NCBI RefSeq assembly: GCF_030817215.1
Contig: NZ_JAUSZA010000001.1
Coordinates: 7,104,501 to 7,168,500 of the forward strand
Reading direction: 5' to 3'
Length of the DNA stretch: 64,000 nt
From: Paenibacillus sp. V4I3
GTDB lineage: Bacteria > Bacillota > Bacilli > Paenibacillales > NBRC-103111
The first letter of the stretch is position 1. Each line of letters opens with the position of its first letter. The translations under genes were made by a program, and so were the position numbers. Positions 1-8,245 of the stretch are shown here, one piece after another. Below the pieces are notes generated by a model, which worked only from the letters and a program-made list of their open reading frames with translations, was not told where the DNA came from and did not search any database.

Positions 1-1253
1 CCTTCACGGTCAACCGTTAAGCCCTTCTCAGAAGCGAAATCTTCGGTCAAATCGAAAGGGAAGCCATACGTATCATACAGCTTAAAAGCATCCGGTCCGC
101 TAATCTGCTTCGTCCCCGCTTGACGTGTCTTTTCTACCATTTCGGCTAAAATGATCAAGCCATCGCTTAACGTTTCATGGAAACGTTCCTCTTCGGTTCG
201 GATGACCTTCTCGATAAATTCTCGTTTATCTACAACTTCCGTGTAGTAAACGCCCATTATCTCACCAACTGTTGGTACGAGCTTATGAAGGAATGGCTTA
301 TCAAGTCCAAGTACTTTGCCGTATCGTACAGCGCGGCGCAGCAATCGCCGGATAACATAACCGCGTCCTTCATTAGAAGGCAGAACGCCATCACCAACGG
401 AGAAAGCAACGGTGCGTATGTGGTCAGCGATGACTTTGAGTGCAACATCATGCTCTCCGTTCACGTGATATTTCACACCCGTAAGCTCACATGTTTTATC
501 AATAATCGGCTTAAACAAATCCGTGTCAAAGTTTGAGTCCACATCTTGCAGAATCGAAGCAAAACGTTCTAATCCTGCCCCGGTATCAATATTTTTGTTA
601 GGGAGCGGTGTATAGCTGCCGTCTTTATTATGGTTGAATTGCGTAAACACGAGGTTCCAAACTTCTAGGAAACGCTCATTTTCCCCACCTGGCCAGCATT
701 CTGGATCAGACAAATCACCGTATTTATCGCCGCGATCATAGAAAATCTCTGTACAAGGACCACATGGACCCTCGCCAATATCCCAGAAATTATCTTCTTT
801 GAGCTTATAAATACGCTCTTCGGGTATACCAATTTGTTTGTTCCAAATTTCAAAAGCTTCCTCATCATCTTCATGCACAGTGACAGAAATACGATTCGGA
901 TCAAAGCCGATCCATTGCGGATCAGTCAAAAACTCCCAAGCCCAAGGAATGACTTCTTTTTTAAAGTAGTCTCCGATGGAGAAATTCCCCAGCATCTCAA
1001 AGAACGTATGATGTCGGCGTGTTTTACCCACATTTTCAATATCATTCGTACGAATACATTTCTGGGCATTCGTAATCCGCGGATTCTCAGGAATTTCGCG
1101 TCCATCCAAATACGGCTTTAAAGGAGCAATTCCCGCATTTATCCACAAGAGTGAAGGGTCATTATGTGGGACGAGTGATGAGCTTGGCTCTACCTTATGC
1201 CCTTTACTTGCAAAGAACTGCAACCACTTGGAACGTATTTCACTTGCTTTCAT
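1..1253 (-). CDS. alaS: Alanine--tRNA ligase, N-terminal part (runs off the window edge)
   Basis: Charges tRNA-Ala with alanine in the cytoplasm. About 417 residues are visible, beginning MKASEIRSKWLQFFASKGH and containing the class II catalytic segment RRHHTFFEMLGNFS (about residues 77-90) and GEGPCGPCTEIFYDRG, both typical of AlaRS. The C-terminal editing and oligomerisation parts lie beyond position 1. The ATG at 1251-1253 is the start that matches the family N-terminus. A T-box leader directly upstream supports amino-acid-responsive control. In Bacillus subtilis alaS also neighbours yrrI, as here. No defect is visible in the part present. Confidence 0.97.
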   Translation of the reverse strand, partial: MKASEIRSKWLQFFASKGHKVEPSSSLVPHNDPSLLWINAGIAPLKPYLDGREIPENPRITNAQKCIRTNDIENVGKTRRHHTFFEMLGNFSIGDYFKKEVIPWAWEFLTDPQWIGFDPNRISVTVHEDDEEAFEIWNKQIGIPEERIYKLKEDNFWDIGEGPCGPCTEIFYDRGDKYGDLSDPECWPGGENERFLEVWNLVFTQFNHNKDGSYTPLPNKNIDTGAGLERFASILQDVDSNFDTDLFKPIIDKTCELTGVKYHVNGEHDVALKVIADHIRTVAFSVGDGVLPSNEGRGYVIRRLLRRAVRYGKVLGLDKPFLHKLVPTVGEIMGVYYTEVVDKREFIEKVIRTEEERFHETLSDGLIILAEMVEKTRQAGTKQISGPDAFKLYDTYGFPFDLTEDFASEKGLTVDRE

Positions 1254-1296
1254 CTTTTTCAAGCCTCCATATTTATCAATTGTTCGAAAAACAAAC

Positions 1297-1590
1297 AAAA
1301 AACGCCCCTGTAACATACAGGGACGAATAATCGCGGTACCACCCTGGTTATTGTGTTCGGCTCACCCTTGTATATAGCAAGAGGAAACAAACGCAATCTC
1401 CTTGTGCGGATCTGTAACGGGTCCAACCGGTGGAGTTCATCCACACTCCGAAACGAGCTTTGGGCCATCCTAGCACCGAAAGGTTCTCACAGCCGCTACT
1501 GGCAGTAATACTGCTCTAGCGGAACCTTCTCTCTGACGATGGACTATGGCTTACTAAAGTTTCATCAACGCTTTCAATTCAGATATAGAT
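1297..1590 (-). promoter_or_regulatory. T-box leader of alaS with terminator
   Basis: On the minus strand the T-box sequence AGGGTGGTACCGCG sits at 1332-1345. It is followed by a terminator stem (1303-1325, CGTCCCTGT pairing with ACAGGGGCG) and a run of six U at 1297-1302, 44 bases before the alaS start. Upstream structured sequence to about 1590 should form Stem I. Uncharged tRNA-Ala is expected to stabilise the antiterminator and allow alaS transcription. I could not place the specifier codon with certainty. Confidence 0.92.
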
Positions 1591-1703
1591 AAGGCAAATT
1601 ATAACTATATGCTAGTACCCTGTCAATATTCATGTAAAGCTTTGGGCTCTACTTCCATTCAATGTAACAAATGTTAATGAAACCAAACCTTTAAGGGGAT
1701 CGT

Positions 1704-1802
1704 ATGCAAACTCGGATCCAATTTCAAGAACAAAAAGAGCAAAAAGAAGAAAAGGACGACAAAGGGGACGACATAGATAAAAATTTAAAAAATCACGGTT
1801 GA
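1704..1802 (+). CDS. Possible 32-residue charged small protein
   Basis: An ATG at 1704 is preceded by AAGGGG at 1693-1698 with a 5-base spacer and opens a 32-codon frame ending in TGA at 1800-1802. The product begins MQTRIQFQEQKEQKEEKDD and is almost entirely Glu, Lys, Asp, Gln and Asn, so it would be soluble and disordered. No family is recognised. Its stop codon overlaps the -35 element of the Fur-type promoter at 1799. A chance frame is quite possible; the good ribosome binding site is the main support. Confidence 0.3.
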   Translation: MQTRIQFQEQKEQKEEKDDKGDDIDKNLKNHG

Positions 1803-1855
1803 CAATCATTCTCAATGAACGTATACTAAGTTTAATGATAATGATTTTCATTATC
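1799..1855 (+). promoter_or_regulatory. Rightward sigma-A promoter with two Fur boxes
   Basis: TTGACA (1799-1804), a 17-base spacer and TATACT (1822-1827) make a near-consensus vegetative promoter. Two 7-1-7 Fur-type sites flank the core: TGACAATCATTCTCA at 1800-1814 (12 of 14 positions match the Bacillus Fur box) overlaps the -35, and TGATAATGATTTTCA at 1836-1850 (13 of 14) covers the expected start site near 1834. The second lies inside a perfect palindrome, GATAATGA/TCATTATC, at 1837-1855. Iron-dependent repression is therefore strongly suggested, but no obvious protein gene lies downstream on this strand. Confidence 0.8.
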
Positions 1856-2003
1856 GCACTAAGACATATCGCAAGAATTCGTATACTTATTCCGTAGCCC
1901 ATTCGATGGTTTACGCATGGCCACACCTTTCATATCCTCAACCCTCGTGCAGAACCCCTCTGAACCATGATCCCGCAAGTCATGGCTCAGAGGGGTTCTG
2001 TGC
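1834..2003 (+). ncRNA. Candidate iron-responsive small RNA
   Basis: Transcription from the Fur-type promoter would give an RNA beginning near 1834 and reading into the 3' end of the opposing permease gene. It contains C-rich stretches (CCTCAACCCTCG, AACCCCTC, ATCCCGC) and ends in a strong hairpin: 14 perfect pairs between 1950-1963 and 1987-2000, then one mismatch, then CCATGA/TCATGG and a 9-base loop. Fur-controlled C-rich RNAs such as FsrA of B. subtilis repress iron-protein mRNAs by pairing with ribosome binding sites. The hairpin lacks a following U-run, so the 3' end is uncertain. This is inference from position and composition. Confidence 0.35.
1950..2000. repeat. Long perfect inverted repeat without U-tract
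   Basis: CAGAACCCCTCTGA at 1950-1963 is exactly inverted at 1987-2000, and the stem continues inward after one mismatch with CCATGA/TCATGG. Neither strand has a T-run after the stem, so it is not a classic intrinsic terminator. It lies 22 bases beyond the stop codon of the leftward permease gene and downstream of the rightward Fur promoter. Confidence 0.8.
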
Positions 2004-2021
2004 GTCCACACAAATGAAACC

Positions 2022-3101
2022 TCATGTCGTGGGCTTATGAACATAGTGAAGGAAAACATGTTGTATGATAACCTTCATGACCGCAAAGAAAGGTACAGCC
2101 AATATTAACCCCACAATACCTGCGACTTCCCCACCTACAAGTAACGCGAAAATAATAAACAACGGATGCATATGAAGCGTTCTTCCTACCACCTGAGGGG
2201 AAATGACGTTGCCTTCGAGAATTTGCACAGCTAAATTAACGAGTGCGACGAACAATAACATTTTCAAAGAGATCGTTGAAGCCATAATGATTGCGGGAGC
2301 TGCTCCAAAAAAAGGCCCCAAGTAAGGAATAATATTAAATACCGCCACAACGCTGGCGAGCAGCAAGGCATATGGCATCCCAATAAGCCAATACCCCAAA
2401 TAGGCAAGAACTCCTATAATCACGCAGACTAACAGTTGGCCCCGGATATAATTGCCAAGAGCAGTGTCAATATCAATGAGCAATTTGATTGTTCTTTTAC
2501 GATGCTCACGCGGCACAATAGCCAGTGCTGTTTTCTCAATAATTTGAAAATCCTTTAAGATATAAAATGCAACGAACGGTACGATAAAAGCGATGAACAG
2601 CATATTTATGGTATTTCCAATCTGATTCATGTAGTTCGAGATAGCCATGGAAATGCTGTTTTCCAGCTTCGTAAGTGAATGATTAAATCCATTGCGCACG
2701 CTGTCGGGCAGCAGTTGATTTTGATTAAAGCCGTCTACTATCGACTGTGCACGCATAGCCATTTGCGGCATATGCTCATTCAGTTCCGCAATTTGGGACA
2801 CAAACATCGGTGTCATATTCATGATAATAACGGTCAGAGAGGAGAGAAAGACACTATAAATAAGCAGTACTGCAATGGTTCTTGGTACTTTCCGTTGGTT
2901 AAGAATATTCACGATCGGGTTTAAAATGTACGAAATAATCACAGCTATAAAAAATGGCGTTAAAATGGCTTTGATAAAGGTAAATACACTAAACATTATA
3001 GGCTTTATTTTCAGCAGCATATACAAGCTGGCCAGGACAAGTAGGAGGTATACCAACCCGACAAACCATTTATTTTTCCAAAAACGTTCCATTCTCTTCA
3101 C
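2022..3101 (-). CDS. yrrI: AI-2E family membrane permease (YrrI-like)
   Basis: A 359-residue polytopic membrane protein of the AI-2E (PerM/YdiK) family, whose substrates are mostly undefined. Hydrophobic segments lie at about residues 13-35, 38-62, 72-97, 160-185, 215-245, 250-285 and 310-345. The glycine/proline-rich loop IPYLGPFFGAAPAI near residue 256 and the region around GNVISPQVVGRTLHMHPL near 297 are family hallmarks. The yrrI-alaS neighbourhood is conserved with B. subtilis. The start has AGAGGTG 6 bases upstream on the minus strand. Function beyond membrane transport cannot be read from the sequence. Confidence 0.85.
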   Translation of the reverse strand: MKRMERFWKNKWFVGLVYLLLVLASLYMLLKIKPIMFSVFTFIKAILTPFFIAVIISYILNPIVNILNQRKVPRTIAVLLIYSVFLSSLTVIIMNMTPMFVSQIAELNEHMPQMAMRAQSIVDGFNQNQLLPDSVRNGFNHSLTKLENSISMAISNYMNQIGNTINMLFIAFIVPFVAFYILKDFQIIEKTALAIVPREHRKRTIKLLIDIDTALGNYIRGQLLVCVIIGVLAYLGYWLIGMPYALLLASVVAVFNIIPYLGPFFGAAPAIIMASTISLKMLLFVALVNLAVQILEGNVISPQVVGRTLHMHPLFIIFALLVGGEVAGIVGLILAVPFFAVMKVIIQHVFLHYVHKPTT

Positions 3102-3190
3102 CTCTGTTAATCCTTATAAACATATGCTCATACAGTATATGTACAACCCGTCCAAATTAACCCGTTAAATCATGAGCTAAACAATAAAAA

Positions 3191-3232
3191 AACGCTACTT
3201 TTTAAGCGCCGCTGCGCTCAAAAAATAACGTT
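3191..3232 (-). terminator. Terminator after the zinc-ribbon gene
   Basis: On the minus strand TTTTTTGAGCGC pairs with GCGCTTAAAAA, extended by AACG/CGTT, and is followed by a run of T. It closes the leftward cymR to zinc-ribbon gene run. Confidence 0.8.
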
Positions 3233-3251
3233 TCGTAATGTGTATTAACGA

Positions 3252-3452
3252 TTAATTTGCATGTTCGTGGACATGAGGAATTTCTTCCTCAAAAAATAAA
3301 TCATCCAGAGAACTCAACGTACCGTCTTCCTCTACTTGATACACGGACATTTTGTCTCCGTTAACACTGAGTTCAATAAAGCAACCCCAGCAGTAGAATT
3401 GATGGGAACCGATTTTTCCAATATCTTTGGAATTACAGTTTGGACAACGCAT
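3252..3452 (-). CDS. Small zinc-ribbon protein
   Basis: A 66-residue protein from the ATG at 3452, which has AGGGTG six bases upstream; a GTG at 3461 is the alternative start and almost abuts the preceding gene. It opens with CPNC and has CWGC 15 residues later, a two-knuckle zinc ribbon, followed by a short beta-rich segment and an acidic tail (FFEEEIPHVHEHAN). It is the last gene of the leftward set with the PRC-barrel protein, 10 bases away. No precise function is recognised; a nucleic-acid- or protein-binding adaptor is the usual guess for such ribbons. Confidence 0.7.
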   Translation of the reverse strand: MRCPNCNSKDIGKIGSHQFYCWGCFIELSVNGDKMSVYQVEEDGTLSSLDDLFFEEEIPHVHEHAN

Positions 3453-3462
3453 AATGTTCACC

Positions 3463-3984
3463 CTATTCTTCTTTGGATACGAAGAGTTCTTCTACTTCCT
3501 GAGCGCAATGTACAGGCACTATGATGGCATCTTCCCCTTTGGTTGCCGCCACCGGCATGGGAAGCCATCTACGCCCTTCCTTTAAATCAGAAATAAACCC
3601 TTCGGACAATTCATAACCTACTATTTGTTTACCCCAATTCTGGTTTAAATAAACATCTTCTACCACGCCTAATTTGTGCCCTCCCACCGTAATGACGGGA
3701 AGACCTTTGATTTTGCGGCTTCCTTCAAGAAAAGCATGGCACTCTTCCACATGCTCAAACTCGCGAATGACACTTTCGTTCGGTATGGTAATGGCATCTT
3801 CTCCGGCAGCAACGATTCCCTCCCATGGTATGTAACGTAAGGAGGAGAACCAATTCTTCACTTCGAGCATGATACCTCGTATGTTCCAATCAGGGCCTAC
3901 CAACAAATCTTTAACTTGACCTATTTGTTTACCGGAATCTACCGTTAGAACGGGAAGTCCGATCAAATCATGCGCTTTGCGCAA
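3463..3984 (-). CDS. yrrD: PRC-barrel domain protein (YrrD-like)
   Basis: A 173-residue protein with two PRC-barrel units: residues about 1-75 (LIGLPVLTVDSGKQIGQVKD) and about 90-165 (KGLPVITVGGHKLGVVEDVY). PRC barrels are small beta domains found in RimM and in photosynthetic reaction-centre subunit H, and usually mediate protein or RNA contacts. B. subtilis yrrD lies in the same neighbourhood of cysteine desulfurase and mnmA genes. It is preceded by the iscS gene and followed closely by the zinc-ribbon gene. Its biochemical role is not known. Confidence 0.8.
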   Translation of the reverse strand: MRKAHDLIGLPVLTVDSGKQIGQVKDLLVGPDWNIRGIMLEVKNWFSSLRYIPWEGIVAAGEDAITIPNESVIREFEHVEECHAFLEGSRKIKGLPVITVGGHKLGVVEDVYLNQNWGKQIVGYELSEGFISDLKEGRRWLPMPVAATKGEDAIIVPVHCAQEVEELFVSKEE

Positions 3985-4012
3985 GTTTAATTCCTCCTAG
4001 AACCACCCGGTA

Positions 4013-5161
4013 CTATGTAGTACGCAACCGCTTGACAATGGTTGCAATTTTCTGGGCAGCTGTTTCGATTTGTTCTTTAGAATTCCCCATTCCAAAACTA
4101 AATCGAACCGCGGAGGCTGTAACATTTTCTGGGAGCTTCATGGCTTGTAATACGTGCGATACTTCAAGTGAACCTGACGTACATGCAGAACCGCTTGCAG
4201 CAGCCACTTCTTCTAAATCAAGATTCATGAGAAGTGTTTCTGTTGAGATACCTGGGAAGCTGATGTTCAGAATATGCGGGATACACTGTTCCTTGTGGCC
4301 ATTAATCATAAAGCTATCACAGCCTAATTGCTGCTCCAGTATACTTATCATAAGCCCGCGAAACTCTGTGACTTTGGATTGCATGTTGTCCATCATCGGG
4401 AGAGTTACTTCCACAGCTTTGGCAAAGCCTGCGATTGCTGCTACATTCTCCGTACCTGCGCGGCGCTTTCTCTCCTGAGCACCGCCAAAGACGTGAGGTG
4501 TTAACCTCGTGTTCTTCGATACAAATAATGCGCCTGCACCTTTGGGTCCGTATATCTTATGAGCTGAGAAACTCATTAAATCAACAGGAAGTTCACGAAT
4601 ATTCAGCGGTAATTTACCTAAAGCCTGCACAGCATCTACATGAAAAGGAATTTGCCGACTCCGCGCTAAATGACCTACTTGCTCGATCGGTTGAATCGTA
4701 CCCACTTCATTATTTACATACATGATGGAAATGAGAGCAGTGTCAGGACGAATAGCCGCTTCCACATCTTCTATTTGAATAAGACCGGTCGGACCTACTG
4801 GAAGGTAGGTCACCTCAAATCCGAGGCTCTCCAATCGCTCACAGGGATGCAAAACAGCATGATGTTCGATTTCCGTCGTAATGATATGCTTCTTGCCATC
4901 CTTGTTCGCATTCATGATCCCAAAGATCGCCATGTTATTGCTTTCGGTCCCTCCGCTTGTAAAAATAAGCTCAGCAGGTAAACAGCCTAGCGACTTCGCC
5001 ATAGCGTCACGAAACCGATTGAGTGCTGTTCTAGTGGCTCTGCCGAAGCTGTGTGTACTCGAAGGATTACCAAAAAAGGCTGTATAGAATGGAAGCATCG
5101 CTTCCATTACTTCAGGATGCACGGGTGTTGTTGCTGCATGATCAAGATAAATAGGATTCAT
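4013..5161 (-). CDS. yrvO: Cysteine desulfurase (YrvO/IscS type)
   Basis: A pyridoxal-phosphate enzyme of 382 residues that removes sulfur from cysteine as a protein persulfide. Visible hallmarks are the N-terminus IYLDHAATTPVHPEV, the PLP lysine in SFSAHKIYGPKGAG (about residue 203) and the active cysteine loop GSACTSGSLEVSHVL (about residue 325). In B. subtilis YrvO donates sulfur to MnmA for 2-thiouridine synthesis, and mnmA lies nearby here, though on the other strand. The gene follows cymR with a 9-base gap, suggesting one transcript. Confidence 0.95.
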   Translation of the reverse strand: MNPIYLDHAATTPVHPEVMEAMLPFYTAFFGNPSSTHSFGRATRTALNRFRDAMAKSLGCLPAELIFTSGGTESNNMAIFGIMNANKDGKKHIITTEIEHHAVLHPCERLESLGFEVTYLPVGPTGLIQIEDVEAAIRPDTALISIMYVNNEVGTIQPIEQVGHLARSRQIPFHVDAVQALGKLPLNIRELPVDLMSFSAHKIYGPKGAGALFVSKNTRLTPHVFGGAQERKRRAGTENVAAIAGFAKAVEVTLPMMDNMQSKVTEFRGLMISILEQQLGCDSFMINGHKEQCIPHILNISFPGISTETLLMNLDLEEVAAASGSACTSGSLEVSHVLQAMKLPENVTASAVRFSFGMGNSKEQIETAAQKIATIVKRLRTT

Positions 5162-5170
5162 AGGACACCC

Positions 5171-5590
5171 TTAAATGTAAAACATATAGTTGTCGTTCTT
5201 GCCTTGGTCTTCGAAAGAAATCAAGTTCGCAAGTGTAGTAGAATCTAGCACATCCGCAATACTATCGCGAATACGAATCCACAGATCACGCTTAGCCGGA
5301 TCATCTTCCTCCGTAAAGTCGACAGGACTAATCGGTCCTTCTAATACACGAATAACCTCGCCTGCTGTTACTGTTTCAGCGGATTTTGAGAGAATATATC
5401 CACCGTAAGCACCACGAATACTTTTGACCAATCCTGCATTGCGAAGCGGAGCTACAAGTTGTTCCAGATAATGCTCGGAAAGCTGATGCTTTTCGGCAAT
5501 ACTTTTGAGTGAAGTCGGTCCTTCACCAAATCGATTGGCCAGCTCCATCATGATCGTCAAACCATAGCGGCCTTTTGTAGAAATTTTCAA
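5171..5590 (-). CDS. cymR: Rrf2-family regulator of cysteine metabolism, CymR
   Basis: A 139-residue Rrf2-family winged-helix repressor. The N-terminus MKISTKGRYGLTIMMELA and the helix-turn-helix region with SLKSIAEKHQLSEHYLEQLV are close to CymR, the sulfur-metabolism repressor that acts with cysteine synthase. No CX(n)C iron-sulfur cysteines are present, which separates it from IscR and NsrR. It heads the leftward unit with the cysteine desulfurase, as in B. subtilis. The ATG at 5590 has AGGTGT just upstream. Confidence 0.9.
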   Translation of the reverse strand: MKISTKGRYGLTIMMELANRFGEGPTSLKSIAEKHQLSEHYLEQLVAPLRNAGLVKSIRGAYGGYILSKSAETVTAGEVIRVLEGPISPVDFTEEDDPAKRDLWIRIRDSIADVLDSTTLANLISFEDQGKNDNYMFYI

Positions 5591-5822
5591 AGTTACACCT
5601 CATTCAACATTATATGCCATCAAGGAGTCTGATCGATATTGCTAAAACTTCTGTTTGCCTACCATCTATTTTATCCACGTTCAGACACTATGGTCTTCCC
5701 TATCTTGGTACACAGCGTTTCCATTTTTCGCAAAAACATTCCTAAACATCCGTATATCGTATATATGGTATCATAAATTCCTTGTTCTGTGGGGGAAAAA
5801 CAATGACATTCTCATGAAATAT

Positions 5823-5851
5823 TTTAATTTTGAACAATAGAGAGGTATAAT
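5823..5851 (+). promoter_or_regulatory. Probable mnmA promoter
   Basis: TATAAT at 5846-5851 with a weak -35 (TTTAAT, 5823-5828) 17 bases upstream, 50 bases before the mnmA start. The remaining cymR-mnmA gap (5591-5822) is AT-rich and must also hold the leftward cymR promoter; I see no clear operator in it. Confidence 0.55.
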
Positions 5852-5901
5852 AGTAAGAGTTTTAAAAAAAGTCTCACAAGATAGAAAAGAGGTTCACAGC
5901 T

Positions 5902-6990
5902 ATGAGTAAAAAAACACGTGTCATTTTGGGAATGTCCGGAGGTGTCGATTCTTCGGTTGCTGCGCTGTTGCTTAAGGAACAGGGCTACGAGGTTATTGGC
6001 ATTTTCATGAAAAATTGGGACGATACCGATGAGTTTGGCCATTGCACCGCAGAAGAAGATGCAGAGGATGTTAGAAGAGTGTGCGATCAGCTCGACATCC
6101 CTTTCTATACAGTTAATTTCGAAAAGCAATATTACGACAAAGTTTTCGCCTATTTCTTGGACGAGTACACCAAGGGCCGCACGCCGAATCCGGATGTGAT
6201 GTGTAACCGAGAAATTAAATTCGGGGAATTGCTTCAAAAGGTCATAGACTTAGGTGGGGATTATATTGCAACAGGTCACTACGCACAAGTAAAAGAGCAA
6301 GATGGTGAATATGTACTATTGCGTGGTAATGATGCCAACAAAGATCAAACGTACTTCCTTAATGTGCTCAATCAGCAGCAGTTGTCCAAAGCCATGTTCC
6401 CGATTGGCCACCTACCGAAACCAAAGGTTCGTGAAATTGCTGAAGCAGCTGGTCTTGCCACTGCTAAGAAGAAAGACAGTACCGGAATTTGCTTCATCGG
6501 CGAGCGAGACTTTAAACAGTTCCTCAGCCAATACTTGCCTGCAAAGCCCGGCAATATGGTCGATATTCGTAACGGTGAAGTCAAAGGACGTCACGACGGT
6601 TTGATGTACTATACCCTGGGTCAAAGACAAGGACTTGGTATTGGCGGTTCAGGCTCTGGCGAGCCGTGGTTCGTTGTTGATAAAGATTTGGAAAACAATC
6701 AATTGCTTGTTGTTCAAGGTGAGCAGTATCCAGGACTATATTCTAAGGGCTTAACAGCCACAGATGTGAACTGGATCTCATCGAGCAAACCGGTGGGCGC
6801 GTATGCCTGTACAGCCAAATTCCGTTACCGTCAGCCAGACCAAGGCGTAGTTCTTACTTTTATGGAGGATGGGACATGTGAAGTTGTCTTCGACAAACCG
6901 CAAAAAGCCGTGACGCCAGGGCAATCTGTCGTTTTCTATGATGGAGACGTGTGTTTAGGCGGCGGAGTTATTGATAAGGTTCATAAGTAA
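5902..6990 (+). CDS. mnmA: tRNA-specific 2-thiouridylase MnmA
   Basis: A 362-residue enzyme that thiolates U34 of tRNA-Lys, Glu and Gln in the cytoplasm using sulfur from a cysteine desulfurase. The ATP-binding P-loop SGGVDSSVAA is at residues 13-22. The first catalytic cysteine is in TPNPDVMCNREIKF (about residue 103) and the second in STGICFIGERDF (about residue 200). AGAGGTT ends ten bases before the ATG. The gene is divergent from cymR-iscS, whereas in B. subtilis the three genes are colinear, so a local inversion has occurred. Length is normal for the family. Confidence 0.97.
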   Translation: MSKKTRVILGMSGGVDSSVAALLLKEQGYEVIGIFMKNWDDTDEFGHCTAEEDAEDVRRVCDQLDIPFYTVNFEKQYYDKVFAYFLDEYTKGRTPNPDVMCNREIKFGELLQKVIDLGGDYIATGHYAQVKEQDGEYVLLRGNDANKDQTYFLNVLNQQQLSKAMFPIGHLPKPKVREIAEAAGLATAKKKDSTGICFIGERDFKQFLSQYLPAKPGNMVDIRNGEVKGRHDGLMYYTLGQRQGLGIGGSGSGEPWFVVDKDLENNQLLVVQGEQYPGLYSKGLTATDVNWISSSKPVGAYACTAKFRYRQPDQGVVLTFMEDGTCEVVFDKPQKAVTPGQSVVFYDGDVCLGGGVIDKVHK

Positions 6991-7020
6991 GTTTAATTCG
7001 CGGATATTGGAACAGGAAGG

Positions 7021-7722
7021 ATGAACGTTTTGGTCAAAGTGAATGATATTAGTAGGAAAGCTGCTGCTTATGAGGATGTTACGAAAATCGTGAAAGAGGT
7101 CGGTATTCTCCCACTCTCTTCGTTCATACCAGATCATCCTTCCCTTGAATCTATAACTGTGCACGAACAATGGCATACGGGGCTAGAGACAGATCCTTGG
7201 TTATGGCGAGATCGTCTGCCTGGCGACGGCATTGCCGCTTATGGGCGCTTTTTTGCAAAGAAGCCTCTATTGATTTCTGCTGAGCTCTTTCCATTGATTA
7301 AGAATTTGTTAGACGAGCCTTATTCTGTAGAAGAGCGTTATGCTGATGGAGAGCTTCCAAAATCCGCTGTCGAGCTTTTTCAAGCTGTTGAAGAGAACGA
7401 AGGCATTGATGTTAAGGAGCTTCGCTCCAAAATCGGGATGAAAGCCAAGGAGTCGAAAAACGAATTCGACCGTGCACTGATAGAACTACAAAGTAAGACA
7501 GATATCGTCATAGCTGGTATAAGCGAACGCCTGAATGCCAATGGCACCAAGAACGGCTGGAACAGCACCTGCTATATGACCGCCAAGCATTGGATGGAGC
7601 TTCATGGGATTAAGGCGAATACACTTCCAACCCTGGAAGCGAAGAGTCAACTCAGAATGCTGCTTCAAGAACGATTTAGTGCTGCCGCGGGTGTTTATTT
7701 AGGGAAGGTTTTTAAATTATAG
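7021..7722 (+). CDS. AlkZ-related (winged-helix glycosylase-like) protein
   Basis: A 233-residue protein that I place with AlkZ-related proteins of the YcaQ/AlkZ DNA-glycosylase superfamily, on the basis of the segments TDPWLWRDRLPGDGIAAYGRFF and CYMTAKHWMELHGI and a C-terminal winged-helix-like region. It is much shorter than full AlkZ enzymes (about 370-400 residues), and I do not see the catalytic QxD/QxQ motif, so enzyme activity is doubtful. It starts 30 bases after mnmA with AGGAAGG directly before the ATG, so it is probably cotranscribed. Function is not established. Confidence 0.55.
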   Translation: MNVLVKVNDISRKAAAYEDVTKIVKEVGILPLSSFIPDHPSLESITVHEQWHTGLETDPWLWRDRLPGDGIAAYGRFFAKKPLLISAELFPLIKNLLDEPYSVEERYADGELPKSAVELFQAVEENEGIDVKELRSKIGMKAKESKNEFDRALIELQSKTDIVIAGISERLNANGTKNGWNSTCYMTAKHWMELHGIKANTLPTLEAKSQLRMLLQERFSAAAGVYLGKVFKL

Positions 7723-7730
7723 AAATGAAC

Positions 7731-7762
7731 AAAAATAGGAGCCCTGAGGTCTCCTATTTTTG
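7731..7762 (+). terminator. Terminator after mnmA unit
   Basis: AAAAATAGGAG and CTCCTATTTTT form an 11-bp perfect stem with a 9-base loop followed by GTTTT. Confidence 0.9.
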
Positions 7763-7879
7763 TTTTCAGCACTGTCGCCAGCTAACATATAATCCGGTAT
7801 CTTGTAGAAATTTACCGTTTACCTTTCAAGTATGCAGGCTTAATTCTAAGCACAGGATAATCGCGAAAGGTGTGATCGA

Positions 7880-8245
7880 ATGGGTAGAATCTTAGCCGTG
7901 CTTCTCATTATTTGTTTTGGTTGGTCCGGAAGTTTGCAAGCATGGGCAGAGGCAAGTACAGCAGAAATTATAGTAGAATATATGCCAGAACAAGACCCCG
8001 AGTATGCCAAATGGAGCCGTCTTGCCTTTCAGGAGGCCGGGAAACTATACACTTTATTAGATTATAAATATTTAGGGCGTTCAACTATCGCGCCAGGCGT
8101 TGTACAGCAGCAGTTTCGCTTCTGGGTAAGACATCATGGTGTCGAATTTCCGCTGATTGTTTCGATTCGATACGATCCTGTTACAGAGAAGGTTTTCACA
8201 ATCGATATGGAGCAAGAAAAAAGAGGGAACCTACCGATTTTATAA
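7880..8245 (+). CDS. Secreted DUF3889-family protein
   Basis: A 121-residue protein with an N-terminal signal peptide (MGRILAVLLIICFGWSGSLQ, cleavage likely after the AWA near residue 24) and one DUF3889-type domain (YAKWSRLAFQEAGKLYTLLD...LGRSTIAPGVVQQQF...FRFWVRHHG). Such proteins are secreted by Bacillales and have no assigned function. AAAGGTG lies 6 bases before the ATG. Its last 6 bases overlap the convergent rarA gene, and both share one hairpin terminator. Confidence 0.7.
   Translation: MGRILAVLLIICFGWSGSLQAWAEASTAEIIVEYMPEQDPEYAKWSRLAFQEAGKLYTLLDYKYLGRSTIAPGVVQQQFRFWVRHHGVEFPLIVSIRYDPVTEKVFTIDMEQEKRGNLPIL

Noticed and set aside
1630..1926. A leftward hydrophobic 98-residue frame upstream of alaS
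   Set aside because: It crosses the Fur promoter, lacks a ribosome binding site and resembles no family.
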